This document shows positions 1 to 12,412 of a stretch of 64,000 nt of DNA, in pieces. The notes under the pieces were generated by a model. It had not been told where the DNA came from, did no database searches, and saw only the letters and a program-made list of their open reading frames with translations. Each line of letters opens with the position of its first letter. The first letter of the stretch is position 1. The stretch is from the NCBI GenBank assembly GCA_903813345.2, contig CAIIXF020000002.1:25312455-25376454 (forward strand), written 5' to 3'. The translations under genes and the position numbers were made by a program. Source of the stretch: Owenia fusiformis (taxonomy: Eukaryota > Annelida > Polychaeta > Sabellida > Oweniidae).

Positions 1-300
1 GTCCGGAGTACTACGTAGGCTTTTTAATCATTATTCAAAATAGTGCCGAATGTGTCCGGAGTACTACGTAGGCTTTTTAATCATTATTCAAAATAGTGCC
101 AAATGTGTCCGGAGTACTACGTAGGCTTTTTAATCATTATTCAAAATAGTGTCAAATGTGTCCGGAGTACTACGTAGGCTTTTTAATCATTATTCAAAAT
201 AGTGCCAAATGTGTCCGGAGTACTACGTAGGCTTTTTAATCATTATTCAAAATAGTGTCAAATGTGTCCGGAGTACTACGTTGGCTTTCTACCCATTTTT
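1..300. repeat. 53-bp tandem satellite, about 5.5 units
   Basis: Units begin at 1, 54, 107, 160, 213 and 266, an exact 53-bp period. Each starts with GTCCGGAGTACTACGTAGGC and continues into an AT-rich half. Copies differ at only a few positions (for example GTGCC/GTGTC). The sixth copy diverges after about 20 bases. The array starts at the window edge, so its true length is unknown. No coding potential is seen. Confidence 0.95.
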
Positions 301-1609
301 CTATCAGTGACCTAATAGTTCTGGTAGTAAAATGAAATCATCTCGATCCTGGTTCGGTAGTAGGTTACATCCGACTTATCATTTAATCAGAGATAATCAA
401 ACGCTGAACAAATAACAAGGCACTCTGAACCTGTTCCTTTTGAGCTGAAGCTGACATTTCACCAAATGAACTTCAAGATTTAAAACGGGAACTGAGACAA
501 CGAATAACAACTAGATCTACGGATCAAAAAAGGAATGTCACCTTCTCAGTTGTCATTAACAAACGACTGTGTAGATTATAGAACAAAGTTAACAGATTTT
601 TTTCAAATTACACTCGCCTCCGTGAGACAGCTGGTAACGGAAGTCTTCAATTGATGTCGTGTGTTTATGTTTGACTCTTATTTGTTCTTTATTCATTGCT
701 GGTATTTTTTAGATGGCCAAACATAAAAAGGCTTTAATACAAAATTCTGCTGTGGACTTGCTATTGGCTAAACTTGTGGAAGTTGTGGAGAGCAGTGTAC
801 GTTTTAAATGATTGGTGATACTTAAGATGAAAAAATATAACACATATCGTATTGCTCTCACTTTTGCACGTCCAAGAAAGGTACGAGGTGTTATTTTAAT
901 TGCATTAACCAGCTCTACATGTTCTACATCTGACACATCCATTTTATGTTTTGACTTCGGATTGCAAATACATTGGTTCAGCACCAGGGGTTCGCGATCT
1001 TTCAAACCTCCACCGTTGAAACAGTAGTCTGGAATTAAATTCCAGATTCACTCGATCATGTCTCTGTGCTCGCGATAATTTTCTCATTAATACATTGGAT
1101 CTTATTTCGAAGGGGAAACTAGCTTTCTCTTAATGATGGATTACTGGACGTTCATGACTGTGCATTCTAAAAACACCCTGGTCATCAGTAACGCATATAG
1201 ACTCTTTATAACGTTAACAGACCGAAGGATTCTCTACGGATTTTGAAGAAATATTACTCACTAGCTAATTGCTCGGACGTCCTGCCAATCCGTTTTTTAT
1301 TTTAGTTCATTTTTAGGATTATTTTGAATTTCAAATAATTCCCACTATTGCCGTTCATCTACAGGCAGCTATTCTCTTGAGCGATGGACTGATTGGCAAT
1401 GGTAAAGCCTATAATCTAGCTCGACTAATCCGGGCGATAGAGTCACTAGTGATGCCTCATTAAAATTAGCGATAGGAGTGATTGAGCATCGGATTCAATG
1501 GTAGCATAAACGCCAGTATGTACCATTCGGGGACAAGGTGAATTCCGGCTTTTGCTCGGTTACATCCGGGCAACTCGCGAGACTTCGTCTCCAAAGCCAA
1601 TCAGAAGTT
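301..1609. other. No gene recognised
   Basis: Only short unconserved ORFs are present, and none has a recognisable domain or matching splice sites. I see no RNA gene or clear repeat here. Confidence 0.5.
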
Positions 1610-2900
1610 TAAAGGTCCATATGCAGTATGGCAAGTGATTTTAGACAGTCATATCTTTTACCACGAGTACTTTCTGGGCATAAATACAGTGGTTTTTATT
1701 AAAACAATTATGTTTTCTTTCAGGTGAAGTACCCATGACAATAAAAATATCAATCGAACATTTCGAAAAATTATGAATAGGGACCCCATGTCAACAATGT
1801 TTTCAAAATGTTTAACCCATTTACTCAAAAGAGGATCTTCTTTTTCTGATTTATATTGCATAAAAAGATTATTCAACAAGGGGTCTAAAAGTTCTTCAAA
1901 AGTATAATGGTATTGAAGGTCTAGTTTTGAAGATACCAATTTTCGATGACCAAAATTATGCTGAAAACAATGGATAGCACGAGTTTTCCCAATGGGAAAA
2001 TTAACATGGAATATGTGGTTTTTAACTTTAATGCATTTCAATACCCATCCCCTTTTCAGAAATTGTTATATAGTGTAGAAGAAACTTTTGATATGTTTAA
2101 AGGGTGACGCATATCGTTTAGCAAATCGAACGCTCGTTTCTGGTGTTGCTCACCGTTTAGTATAAAAGGCCCGATCCCGGAATAATACTCAAGGGTTCAC
2201 AGGTTCGAGGTTGTTGTGTCAACACCTCTAACTGTTATATAGCATAAGTATATTATAGATCGTCACACATTTATAAAAGGGTGACTTTTATTTTGACAAA
2301 TCAATTCCACATTTATGGGTGAAGTTTCAGGATCTTCTATTTGTGTATAATAAGGAAAAATTGACATCTAAATTTCCCCATAACGTAATAGCACACAGCT
2401 TGGCATATGAAATATCCTACAAATGAAACAAAGCAAGACAAACCGGTTTCTAATACAAGGACTTATAAAGGCTGTTGTACATGTATTCTTTGAACGCAAT
2501 CACTCTTTGGATAACGTTTTCAAAACCATTATAAACGGATTACTTTATCTCAAAGACAATTTTAATAAACTGGATTTTACAGAACTCCCCTTATTTCTTA
2601 AAAATGGACTGATCCAGTTGATTCGCCTGGAGCCGCCATATTGTTTTTATACGGGATGCTTATCGTCACCCTTTAAATTGAGAAAAACAAGATCCTCTTT
2701 TTAGAAATAAGTCTAACATTTTTAAAAAAGTGCCAAAGTGGGGTCCTAAACCATAATTTTTCAGAGAGTTGGATTGCTATTTTACTATCCTGAGGACCTC
2801 ACTTTAATGAATACATAAATATTTATGCCCAGAACGTACTCATGGTTTCAGATATGACCATCTAAAATCACTTGCCATACTGCACATGAACCTTTTGAGT
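1610..2900. mobile_element. Foldback (inverted-repeat) element, about 1.3 kb
   Basis: The left arm from about 1612 (AGGTCCATATGCAGTATGGC) returns as an imperfect reverse complement ending near 2897, where the right arm reads GCCATACTGCACATGAACCT. A second matching block pairs about 1795-1850 with about 2690-2750 (GGGACCCCATG against the GTGGGGTCC region). Arms are at least 250 bp with mismatches and indels. The short ORFs in the arms and middle resemble no transposase I know. This is probably a non-autonomous DNA transposon or an old inverted duplication. No target-site duplication is visible. Confidence 0.7.
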
Positions 2901-3430
2901 GACATGGCATGCAGATTTGCAAGAATCGCCCAATATGTTTTATGTAAACGTTGAATAGAATTAGTGCCATTGGAAGACACAATCCTACCTCTGGACCTCA
3001 TATCCGGATCCATAGCGTCATTAGAAAAACCGAAAGGGCGAATTTTTCCCATCCAATTTTTTTATCGAACTGGCAGTTACCATGCATGATTCGTACTTAT
3101 CCAGGCCCCAGAAAAATGCAAATGTATCATATTATATTACAAATATTTCCATTACTAAGTACTATTATAATGCATCATAACACAAAAAATGTTTTTTATA
3201 TTACTATCAAGATATGCATTATTCCATTCCTGAATCTCTGGGCATCGTGCAATAATCATTCAAATCATTGTTTTATGAGGCTATACTTACGATCAAAGTG
3301 AATCTCTGATCCTGAGGAAGATATTTGTAAATATTTATAGTGTGTGATTTATTGAAAAATATTTATCTCGCTTCACGATAGCTCTACTTTACAATTGAGT
3401 TAACACACTCCTGTGTATAATTCATTGCAG
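2901..3430. other. No gene recognised
   Basis: AT-rich spacer between the foldback element and the minisatellite. A 116-codon ORF on the plus strand has no domain and looks like chance. Confidence 0.5.
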
Positions 3431-3990
3431 AACGTACTCGTGTTGATAGAACACAACACAAACTTAATTGAAGAACGTACGCGTGTTGATTCAACACGAA
3501 TTTCATTCAAGAACGTTCTGGTGTTGATAGAACAGACATTTCATTGAAGAACGTACTTGTGTTGATAAAACACCATTGAAGAACAAAATCTTGTGTATAG
3601 AATACAAACTTAATTGAAGAACAAACGCGTGTTGATTCAACACGAATTTTATTGAAGAACGTGCACGTGTTGATAGAACTCGAATTTCATTGAAGAACGT
3701 ACTCGTGTTGACAGAACACACATTTCATTGAAGAACGTACGCGTGTTAATTCAACACGAATTTCATTTAAGAACGTACTCGTGTTGATAGAATTCGAATT
3801 TCATTGAAAATCGTACAGTTGAGGGATCTCGCATGCCATCATTGATGGATCACGAATTTCATTGAATAACGTACTCGTGTTGATGGAACACGAATTTCAT
3901 TGAAGAACGTTCTCGTTTTGTTGGTAGAACACGAATTTCATTGAAGAACGTTCTCGTTCTGTTGGTAGAACACGAATTACACTGAAGAAC
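3431..3990. repeat. Minisatellite, unit about 38 bp, with internal palindrome
   Basis: About 14-15 degenerate units of the pattern GAAGAACGTACTCGTGTTGA followed by TAGAACACGAATTTCATT. The period is 38 bp where clean, with shorter and longer variants. Several units contain the perfect dyad GTGTTGATTCAACAC, so single units can form hairpins. A 72-codon minus-strand ORF is only repeat-encoded. Confidence 0.9.
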
Positions 3991-5761
3991 ATGCTAGCTT
4001 TCGTGTTATCCATAAACAAAGAATGAAGAAAGGATGGGAACTGGTTAAGATAAATATTTCTCCTTTAAGATAAAGAGAGACTCTGATATATCAGAATTGC
4101 CAATCCTCATTCTGATTTATCAGAGTCCCTCTTTACCTAACGCTTTTGAGAGAACTATTCCAAAATGAGTAAAGGCCGTGGATCCCACAATGGCCAATCA
4201 TCCTTGTCTACTAAACACTTTTACGCGCATGCGCCTTAACAACACGTCTAATGGAACAACTTATAACATTTGAGTAACACTGTTTCACGATCCATTGAAT
4301 CTATCACAATATTTGCTTGTGATCTAGATTATAAATATTTGAACAGAGAGTCACTTCACCCGAGGCTTCCGATTCTCTCATCTTTAACACCGATGCCATT
4401 ATTCAGCTAGTTTCAAGAAGACTCGCGATCGTTGTTCATATCTTGGAGTCACGATCGTCCAATATATCCCCTACTAAACTTAATAAGGCTGAAGTGACGC
4501 CCTTGGGAAGTCCTGGGTATTAAACAACGGGCCGGTGTTTATTGTTATTGCAAACGTGATCTTCAATTGTGTGATATATACACTCAGGATTATATGCCAT
4601 CATTATCGTATTCGCGATGTTTAGGGTAATTGTTATTTTCATCATCTAACCCGTTCACAATAGTATGAACGCCATATATGAATACATTAATGTTAAAGGG
4701 CAATAAACCGACCGTTGTCATAGAGCAACCTGATTGTGTAAACTTGATTTCATCAGTAATGATCATTGACATATTTGAAAGTCTCGAAATTATTATATAA
4801 TCACATGTTAATAATAGCGAGTGATTTATTAATTGATGGAAGTGCCGTAGTAGCTATATTTACACAAAGACGGGTATCACATGATTACAAGTAGTCGATA
4901 AATTTAATCACTTGACTTCATAACACCCCCAGGTATACAACCTCCGAGACGATATTCAATAAAGTTGAGAGTGGATATTATTGTATTGACTGTCCACGCA
5001 GATAAATCATTTTCAATAAATCAACTGCCTAGCGGCTGTCAAAATCGGGAAATATTCGGACATCTCGAAACTAATATTGGTGGCATCTCAACAACTTTTT
5101 CCGGAGCTGTATCATGGGAAATTCAGACATGGAACAACTCTAAAACATTTCTTCCTTGACGAAAAAACTGAACTTTAGGGAGGGAACCTACATTGCCTTG
5201 GTGATCAAAATGACAACAAAGAAAGACGTAACTGAAAATGTCAATTGATTAGGACAACAATGTCAAAAGTAATATGCGATTCATTTGATCAAACAAATGC
5301 ACGTTCTTGGGAATTAATATGCTCTCAAGCATTTAGAAAATGAGAAATTCTGTCTGAAGGCTTGTTCAAATTTGACTCTTCCAGTTCACCTGATGATAAT
5401 TGATAGTCATCGTGATATATCACAGCCTTCTATCAGTTTCTATCTAGAGTAATATTGATAGCTTGAAAACAGAAAGATACCACGAGTAATCAAAATGAAT
5501 GCTATTGCTGACGAAATTGAACACACCCAGCCTGATGAACCTATAGTGTATGTGCTGAAGAGCTGAGGCTTTTCGCTTAAACCTTGTTCATTCTCATATA
5601 TCTCACAGAATACCCGAAATAGGTGGGGTTTGATGATTCTTAGAATCTTAGAAGCAGCTATGAGTCGTCTATCTTAGATGAATATGCAATCAGCCAATGC
5701 CAATGAATGTAAGTGGTTTTGTCAATGCTCAAAATAGTGTAATGACCTTCGATAGCAAGTC
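3991..5761. other. No gene recognised
   Basis: Unique AT-rich sequence with only short ORFs. At 4078-4128 there is a short imperfect inverted repeat around GACTCTGATATATCAGA. Nothing else could be supported. Confidence 0.5.
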
Positions 5762-5834
5762 GCTACTATGGCTCAGGGGTAGAGCGTCTGACTCTGAGAG
5801 CGGAAGGTCCTGGGTTCGATTCCCGTACGGGGCA
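5762..5834 (+). tRNA. tRNA-like sequence (tRNA pseudogene or SINE head)
   Basis: The 73-nt span carries an A-box-like TGGCTCAGGGG (5769-5779) and a perfect B box GGTTCGATTCC (5813-5823) at tRNA spacing. The D arm (GCTC..GAGC) pairs. The T arm pairs at four of five positions. The anticodon stem pairs only with a bulge, and the acceptor stem pairs at only about three of seven positions. The loop CTCTGAG would give anticodon CTG (Gln) in one register. A functional tRNA is unlikely. A decayed tRNA or tRNA-derived SINE head that keeps pol III promoter boxes fits better. Confidence 0.5.
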
Positions 5835-6437
5835 TTGAATTTAGCACATTCTCTTTCGAGTCTAGTATCTGTCTCGGTACACTACAGCTCCCCGACGAGC
5901 TTGCCCAATGGTCGTTTCAATAGGCTAAAATATCTAGATGAAGAATTTGCGCTGTACTCATCCCAAAGATAATATACGATCTAATGATGATCTACAAGTA
6001 AACCATGACAAGAAATCGTCCCTAAAACAGTGAATTTGTTTGCGCATGCGCTTTGCGAACATACATTTCAAACCTACAAGTTAATTATTAGCTGGTTTAT
6101 TCATGTGACTTGACCTACCTTGCCATGACAACATATCAATACATATTTAACATCCTGCTTTTATTGATTTCAAGATATTCAGAATGGATTGAAAGCCCCG
6201 AGGATATTTGCGCTCTCGATATTTTTCAATGCTGTGTTTGATTTTTCCAATTATCCTATCGTGGCGTTCAATTTGCCTTGATCGCAACAAACATAATTCG
6301 TCACAATTATCTCCTCTTAAAAAATGGTTTGTCCCCTATTTAAGTGCTATTATACACCCGTATAATTAAGTGGGCAACCTTCTATATAAACTAAACAAAT
6401 AGCATTAACCTTGTCGTACGACTCACGAGTTCATTGT
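5835..6437. other. No gene recognised
   Basis: The ORF running through the tRNA-like sequence into this stretch is a by-product of the tRNA sequence. No other feature is seen. Confidence 0.45.
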
Positions 6438-6683
6438 TAATTTGAGTCAGAATTTAAAAATAGTAACTTAGCAAGTAATTGCGAGAAATACATGGATTTA
6501 TTTGAACAATGGGAGAGTACAGAGTGTGAATAGAATTGATCTAATTAGGCTAATATCGCCTAATTTGAGTCAGAATTTAAAAATAGTAACTTAGCAAGTA
6601 ATTGCGAGAAATACATGGATTTATTTGAACAATAGGAGAGTACAGAGTGTGAATAGCATTGATCTAATTAGGCTAATATCGCC
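6438..6683. repeat. 123-bp tandem duplication (two copies)
   Basis: Copies 6438-6560 and 6561-6683 are adjacent head-to-tail and differ at only about two positions (GGGAG/TAGGAG and AGAATT/AGCATT). Near identity implies a recent duplication. Confidence 0.95.
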
Positions 6684-9284
6684 AGGAATGTTAGCTAAAA
6701 TCCGTCACATAATGAATAGAGAATACAATGTACTAGTTATTACCACTCTAGCTTTTCTGTCTATGTTGTCATTATGGAGAGATGTATTGCCGACTGTTCT
6801 GATAATTTACTCCCATTTACCATTGTTCGTGACGACACTAGTTCCATGTTCTACGGTTATATTTTCCCTGCGGAGTTTAGCCAACAAGTGCCGCGTTAAA
6901 AGCTCTTTACTTACATGCTATGCAGAAGTATCTGACTAGAAGTATTTGCCACGCCCTGCTCTGGAATCCGGTTCACTAAAACCTATTGTCACGATTTTTC
7001 TCGGGAACTTTTTAAAAGATTATTTACCAGAGTTTTTCAAAAATGGTTCATTTTAATAGGGAGGGAGATTCATTGCTGGTACTTCATCGTTTAAATTTTG
7101 TCATATTAAGCATGCAAAAATACGAATCAATGGATGTGTCAACACTAAATTGCAGAAGTGGTCTTACGTTTAGAAAGGTACACCTATTTTCATCATATGA
7201 CATTTCCTATATTATATTATTTAAATTACAAAGCACTTATTACACTTTTATTTAAAACAACACTTTATCCTGCTTTCTTGTATTACTGGTCAAATATATA
7301 ACACCTTTCAATTATAACCTTTCGAAAGATTACTAATCGACTCAGACGTATACATATCCTCGTTTCCGAAGCTTTGCTTCCATCAAAGTCAAAGCTTCCA
7401 TTTTAAGAATGATCTTGTACTTTCACCTTACATTATTCCGAATACAGTTTCTTCAAACCAGACTAACTAACTTGAGAACGACAAATATTCACATTATGTC
7501 ATAATAAATATTACAATTATAATAAGTCCACGTTTTTACCTGTTTATTCAATAAGTAATGTCGGATCATGTAAGGATTTTATTAATACAATGCCCCTTTT
7601 GGTATACTAAACACCTAACGCACTGATATATTGTACCATCTTGTTCGACGTGATAATACCACTTGCAGTAATCAACAAGCAAATCAACGCCATTAGAGAT
7701 ATTACAATTTACAATCTGACACAATACTGTTTTTACTTACCTTATAATAATCTATCTGAATTATCTCTACATTAAGCCTATCCGTTCTCAATTTCATCCA
7801 TGATCTTTCAACGATGTCTTGAATTCTTTCCTGACGCGAGAAAGCGTGAATAATCCTTAGATTTGGCTAGTTAATCCGTTCTATGTTTGCACCTGTAAGG
7901 TGAAATGGCTGCGTTGCATATAAGCGTGTGTTATAATGTCCGTGTATTGCCTCCAATTAATCAGACAGTCGTTTCTGGGAGGGCGTATTACTGTTTCTAT
8001 GGCAACCTGCCATCACGATGCAGGGCGGCGGTCGCATACGGTATTACCATACGTTTTCTATGCATTGAAATTATCTTGTTTCCTGGACCCGTCTAGGATT
8101 TTATACAAGGTATACCTCCGTCACTTACTGATCCCCGGCAGGTAAAGGTGCAATCCAGCAGCTTGTGTTCGATCAAGGTAAATCGGCATTACATGTCTTG
8201 TGTAATACAATTGTCTCCATTTCACATCAATACGGACAAACCTTTACTTGTTTTACATCGCTGTGTTCCCATGCAGAAAACAACATATTGGTTCTGCATA
8301 ATCCACACAATTTCTTTTCAAACGCTCGATAAATAGATGCTCATTTCCTTAACGTCTCGAATATGTTGAAATCTGAGGACATGCAAGAGTTTATCGCAGG
8401 CTAGTTTTACTTCTTCGTTCTCGATTATACTTATGTAGCATCGCCAGCATCTCATTTCATGTTACGGATATATGTATATAAATCAATTATTTACCGCTAC
8501 TAATTCACACCTAATTACAGCATTGATGCTTGATGCTATTTCATACGGGTGCGTAATAGCTTCTACACATGCATCTTTTTCATTAATTTAATACCGTTCT
8601 CATTTTCAGAAGATACAATAGCTACCCGGATTCGGAAATTAGAGCAAGTCCACGCCCAAAAGCTGATTCACTTCGATCTCATAAGATGTAAATCGTTGAC
8701 ACTGATTAATTATTAATGGATATTATATATCATAGAATCAATTTGTCTCTTTCAGGATTGCTATATTCCCGGGATACACAGAATCTTTGATAAATACAGC
8801 TTGAATTCATTACTTGAATACATATTAAGTGGGTATTTTCCGCCACTCAAAATTTGGAAAAACATATAAATTCTGAATGGCAAGACAGAACTGCTAATGA
8901 TGTTTTAGTCGACTGAGACAAACACTAGAATCAATAGAACCATAATATCCACTTTGGAAACACTCAAAAGTCATCCCTGAAAAAAGTCATCCCTGCTTTA
9001 GTTTGCCAATGTAGCCATAAAAGAGTTAACAATTCCGTTAGGGAATGATGGAGATTTATACGAAAACTGTGGCATGCTAACTTTTAATTCGGTCTAAAAT
9101 AGAAAATGGTCCCAGCGAGATGATGTAAAACTGAACCGATGTTTTGCATCTAAACATGATAGAGTTTAAGAAAGAGACATTCAAAAAGGATTTTCAAGAA
9201 AACCCTGTGTCAGTGAGATGCCTGTCTCAAAAATCTTGTGTACTGTTGGAGATAAATTAAATGATATTATATATTACATATATA
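6684..9284. other. No gene recognised
   Basis: A plus-strand ORF at 6625-6939 is hydrophobic in the middle but shows no family motif and starts inside the 123-bp duplication. The rest is AT-rich with short unconserved ORFs and no clear repeat. Confidence 0.45.
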
Positions 9285-9891
9285 CAGGCTGTTTCATATG
9301 TAAGCACCCCCTCTAAACTAATACATGTAGCTTTGCCATCATCTTGTTCCTTATGGAAAGTTACATGAGATTGCAAAGTTTCAGGATCCGGGGGTGTCTC
9401 TGGAATAAGATAAAATGTGTCAAAATATGCGGGTTTGGGGTCATTTATAAGCATTTTATAAGCACTTTTGGACCCAGTACGGTGATCAGTTCACTTTGTC
9501 CGGTTCCCATTTTAGTGATAAAGGTAGTATCATGCATGAAATGGTCCCTGGCCCCCCTATAAGCCACTGCGCCATTCCTAGCAATATATCTTTGTGCACA
9601 ACTGTCACTGACTTGTGAACTTAACTCTGCCATGATGACAACTGCAAGGAACGTGAAATACGGACAATAAATCTGTTCTTAAAATTGCCCTCAAAATGAC
9701 CAGAAATTGCTCTCTCAATAACCCCTACCCACATACTTTGATACATCGTATCTTTTTCCAGTGACACCCCGGGATTCTGAAATCTTGCGATCTTATGTAA
9801 CTTTCCATAAGAAACAAAATGATACAACACGATAGGGTGGCAATGCTACATGTATGAGTTTAGAGGGGGTGCATACATATGAAACACCCTG
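9285..9891. mobile_element. Mariner-type MITE (CAGG ends, TA flanks)
   Basis: The left end CAGGCTGTTTCATATGTAAG and the right end CATATGAAACACCCTG are inverted repeats flanked by TA at 9283-9284 and 9892-9893. Matching sequence extends inward for about 130 bp (ACCCCCTCTAAACT against AGTTTAGAGGGGGT). No transposase ORF is present. Terminal CAGGGTG with a TA target is typical of Tc1/mariner relatives; this one is non-autonomous. Confidence 0.8.
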
Positions 9892-10952
9892 TATATGTGA
9901 TATTGAATATTTCAGCCTCCATTCTAGACTGATGCAAATATTTTAGACGTTAATTTTTAGTAACTGACATTTTAGACGTCAATTGTTTTGAATTTTTCTG
10001 AATTAGATGTGTTATTGAGTGGGCCATCTAATGTCACAGTGGCATAACTTAACTTTTGTAAATCTCCTCCTTTTGGTCTTGCCTCGGGAGTCTTGCGTAT
10101 TTCTTAATGACGCCAATAAAAAGATGCGCATTAATTTCGTATTCTAAGATCCAGAGATATATATATATCTCAAAATATTCCACCATCGATCCTCGGTCCC
10201 CGTTTAATGTGATTCAAACATGTATCTTAGTTGCAAAAAATCAAAAAAGCTGAAATATGACACAAATGGTTCATCTTATTGGGCCAAATACATACAGTAT
10301 ATACATGTGTGCATCTGTGCTTTACTTGTAATATTTCCCAAAATACATCGGACAAAACTTTGATCTATGAGAGACGAATTTAGAATAGCAAAACATAATA
10401 AATATAACTTTACTTTAAAATGTTTTTATCTTGAAATAAAAATACTTTTTATAGAAAATAATAATGATCTAACGATGTGGTATGACACTTGGAAAATCTG
10501 TAATAGATAAAACTCAACTGCAGTTAACTAATAATAGGCATTTCTACTTTAATAGTATTCCATTGTTAATTTGGTAGCGTGACTATTGTATATAATTTCC
10601 CCGAGAGTACCAGTTCTCCATATATCTTACGTCATCCATATGCATTACGTACTTCTGTAAGGGTGACTTTGGGAGTGCCCCCGCCCCCGGGGATAGCCTC
10701 ATGCTATAGTTAATATACTAATGGTTCGCAATTTATAACAATACTTCGATTGACAAAAGAGAGTTTCGCACAACGACTTACAACATATCCACAACCGCAT
10801 CTCGTTTTAATTGTACTGCTACACATGAATCTGGCGAATGCGTTACAAATATACCTCAAGCTTGAGCTAAAAATGTTGTGCGAAGTCTTTCTATTGTAGG
10901 TTATATCATTTGACACATGTATTACACATATCGCGTCCGCAGGTCGCATTTG
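9892..10952. other. 3' flank of the small basic-protein gene; no other gene seen
   Basis: This sequence lies downstream of the stop codon at 10953 (minus strand) and may include its 3' UTR. A 79-codon minus ORF at 10710-10949 has no domain. I could not assign a polyadenylation signal with confidence. Confidence 0.4.
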
Positions 10953-12412
10953 TTAAGATTGACTACCAGTATTCTTTTTTGCAGTTAATGATTTCAGGAG
11001 TCTATTTCCAAGTGGTTTCTTTGCTTTTCCAACAGATGGTCCCTTAAAAGCACTTATAGCTTGATTTCCAAGCGTCAATTTCTTCAGAAAATCCTCCGGA
11101 TTCATTTCCGCTGGCTCTGTATGCATGCGGCGTCTGTCGTAATTTATCGCCATCTTTTCTCGTTGAATATCTATAAAAACACGATACGCATTTAATTTGC
11201 AACCGCTCAATTGCCGGATTTACATATTCGAGTACAGTCCTAGTTCTTCATATTAATTTTGTATTCTAGTTTAATGTACACAATTATTTCATGATTATTG
11301 TAAAGTGTATAATTGCCATATACTTTAAATGTGGTTATTAAGCATGTATTGGGTTTACATTCTATTTTCATTCAGTGTGTTAAGTTTTCACTATAAACAA
11401 CGATGAAACTTAAATAAACTAAACAAGATAGAAACCTTTAATCGGATGGATCATCCTTGCAGAAAGGGTATGTATAGTATTTCAATTACATAAATGAAAT
11501 CCGTTGAAGAAGGATGGAATTGATATTCTATGAATAAAAAAATTCAGGTAAATGTGTTTTTACCTTCCTGTGATATCGGCGTTCTTTTTATCTCTGTCTT
11601 TGTTCGTCGTAACTCTCCCCAATATTTAAAATTCCTAACTTCAACATTTACAAATGTTTTCTGTCTCTTATTATGATCTGCCGAGGGCATATTCCTGGCT
11701 GGACTACCAGGGGGATGTACTGGTTTTCTAAAGTTCTTGGCTGATAGATATGCATCGTCATCTGTCTGTAGTTCGAGTCCAACTGGCCCGAAAGTATGCA
11801 GTCGACCGGATGGAACTCTAAGTGAACTAAAATGATATGAATTTTTTAAATTCATTAGAATTCTATCGTTACGTCAATGTGTGGTTATAATAGCGTAATC
11901 GCCTAGATGGACATTTCTAGATCTCTATTAATATTGCCTTTTTGTAGAGATTCCATTTGGTGAAATTGCATGTGTGAAACAAAAAGTTTATTTTATTGCA
12001 AAATAGAATTATAAAGTTGCTTGATATTGCAATGTATTTTATTTAGTTTAGAAGTTTAGTTACAGTAGCGGGTATATCCATAAATTCTCCTAAAATGTCG
12101 TTGAAATCTAAATTTGCATATTGTTTTTACTTAATTAAAATCTTTATTGAAAGATATTATACATCGATTACTTCAGACTTGTTCAAAGGGTAAATGTTTT
12201 ATTTTATTCCCAATCTTAAATAGTCTTCCTTCAAGACACTGGATTGTCTATGTTAACAACGTTTAACAACCAGTTCTTAGAGAACATAGTCCGGGGTCTC
12301 AAATCAAGACTAAATTATTAAACAGAAGCAATCAGTGAGATTTTGAATGTTATTTCAAAATGTTCAGAATTAACACTGTTTTAAGTTGAATGAAGTTACA
12401 TACTCACCTCAT
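10953..12412 (-). CDS. Unrecognised basic protein, 161 aa, three coding exons
   Basis: Predicted join, minus strand: 12412-12408, 11826-11564, 11170-10953. Exon 1 codes only ATG plus AG, followed by GTGAGTA. An in-frame TGA lies 24 nt upstream of that ATG, so it is the first possible start. Acceptors are TTTTAG and TTTTTATAG; the exon 2 donor is AAG|GTAAAAA. Phases (2, then 1) join without a stop. The product is hydrophilic and basic, with a Pro/Arg-rich first half, a Lys/Arg-rich middle and a Lys/Gly/Ser-rich tail. It has no signal peptide or membrane segment. I recognise no family. It lies about 2 kb downstream of SLC6 gene A on the same strand and is not its C-terminus, since gene A has its own terminal exon. 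Confidence 0.65.

Noticed and set aside
1658-2704. 127- and 93-codon ORFs at 1658-2041 and 2423-2704 as genes
   Set aside because: They lie in the foldback element and carry no known transposase or host domain.
3431-3990. CRISPR-like array (regular repeats of about 38 bp)
   Set aside because: The whole unit repeats with no unique spacers, in animal DNA; it is a minisatellite.
5697-5972. 91-codon plus-strand ORF through the tRNA-like region
   Set aside because: Its residues come from reading through the tRNA-like sequence, a familiar source of false proteins.
6625-6939. 104-codon plus-strand ORF with hydrophobic middle (possible membrane protein)
   Set aside because: It starts inside the 123-bp duplication, shows no family motif and has no splice support.
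10710-10949. 79-codon minus ORF next to the small basic-protein gene
   Set aside because: It follows that gene's stop codon, has no domain and probably lies in its 3' flank.
11544-11855. Exon at 11564-11826 as an alternative C-terminus of SLC6 gene A
   Set aside because: Exon 14 of gene A ends in phase 0, and joining it here gives an immediate stop. Gene A has its own phase-matched last exon at 14554-14420, conserved in gene B.
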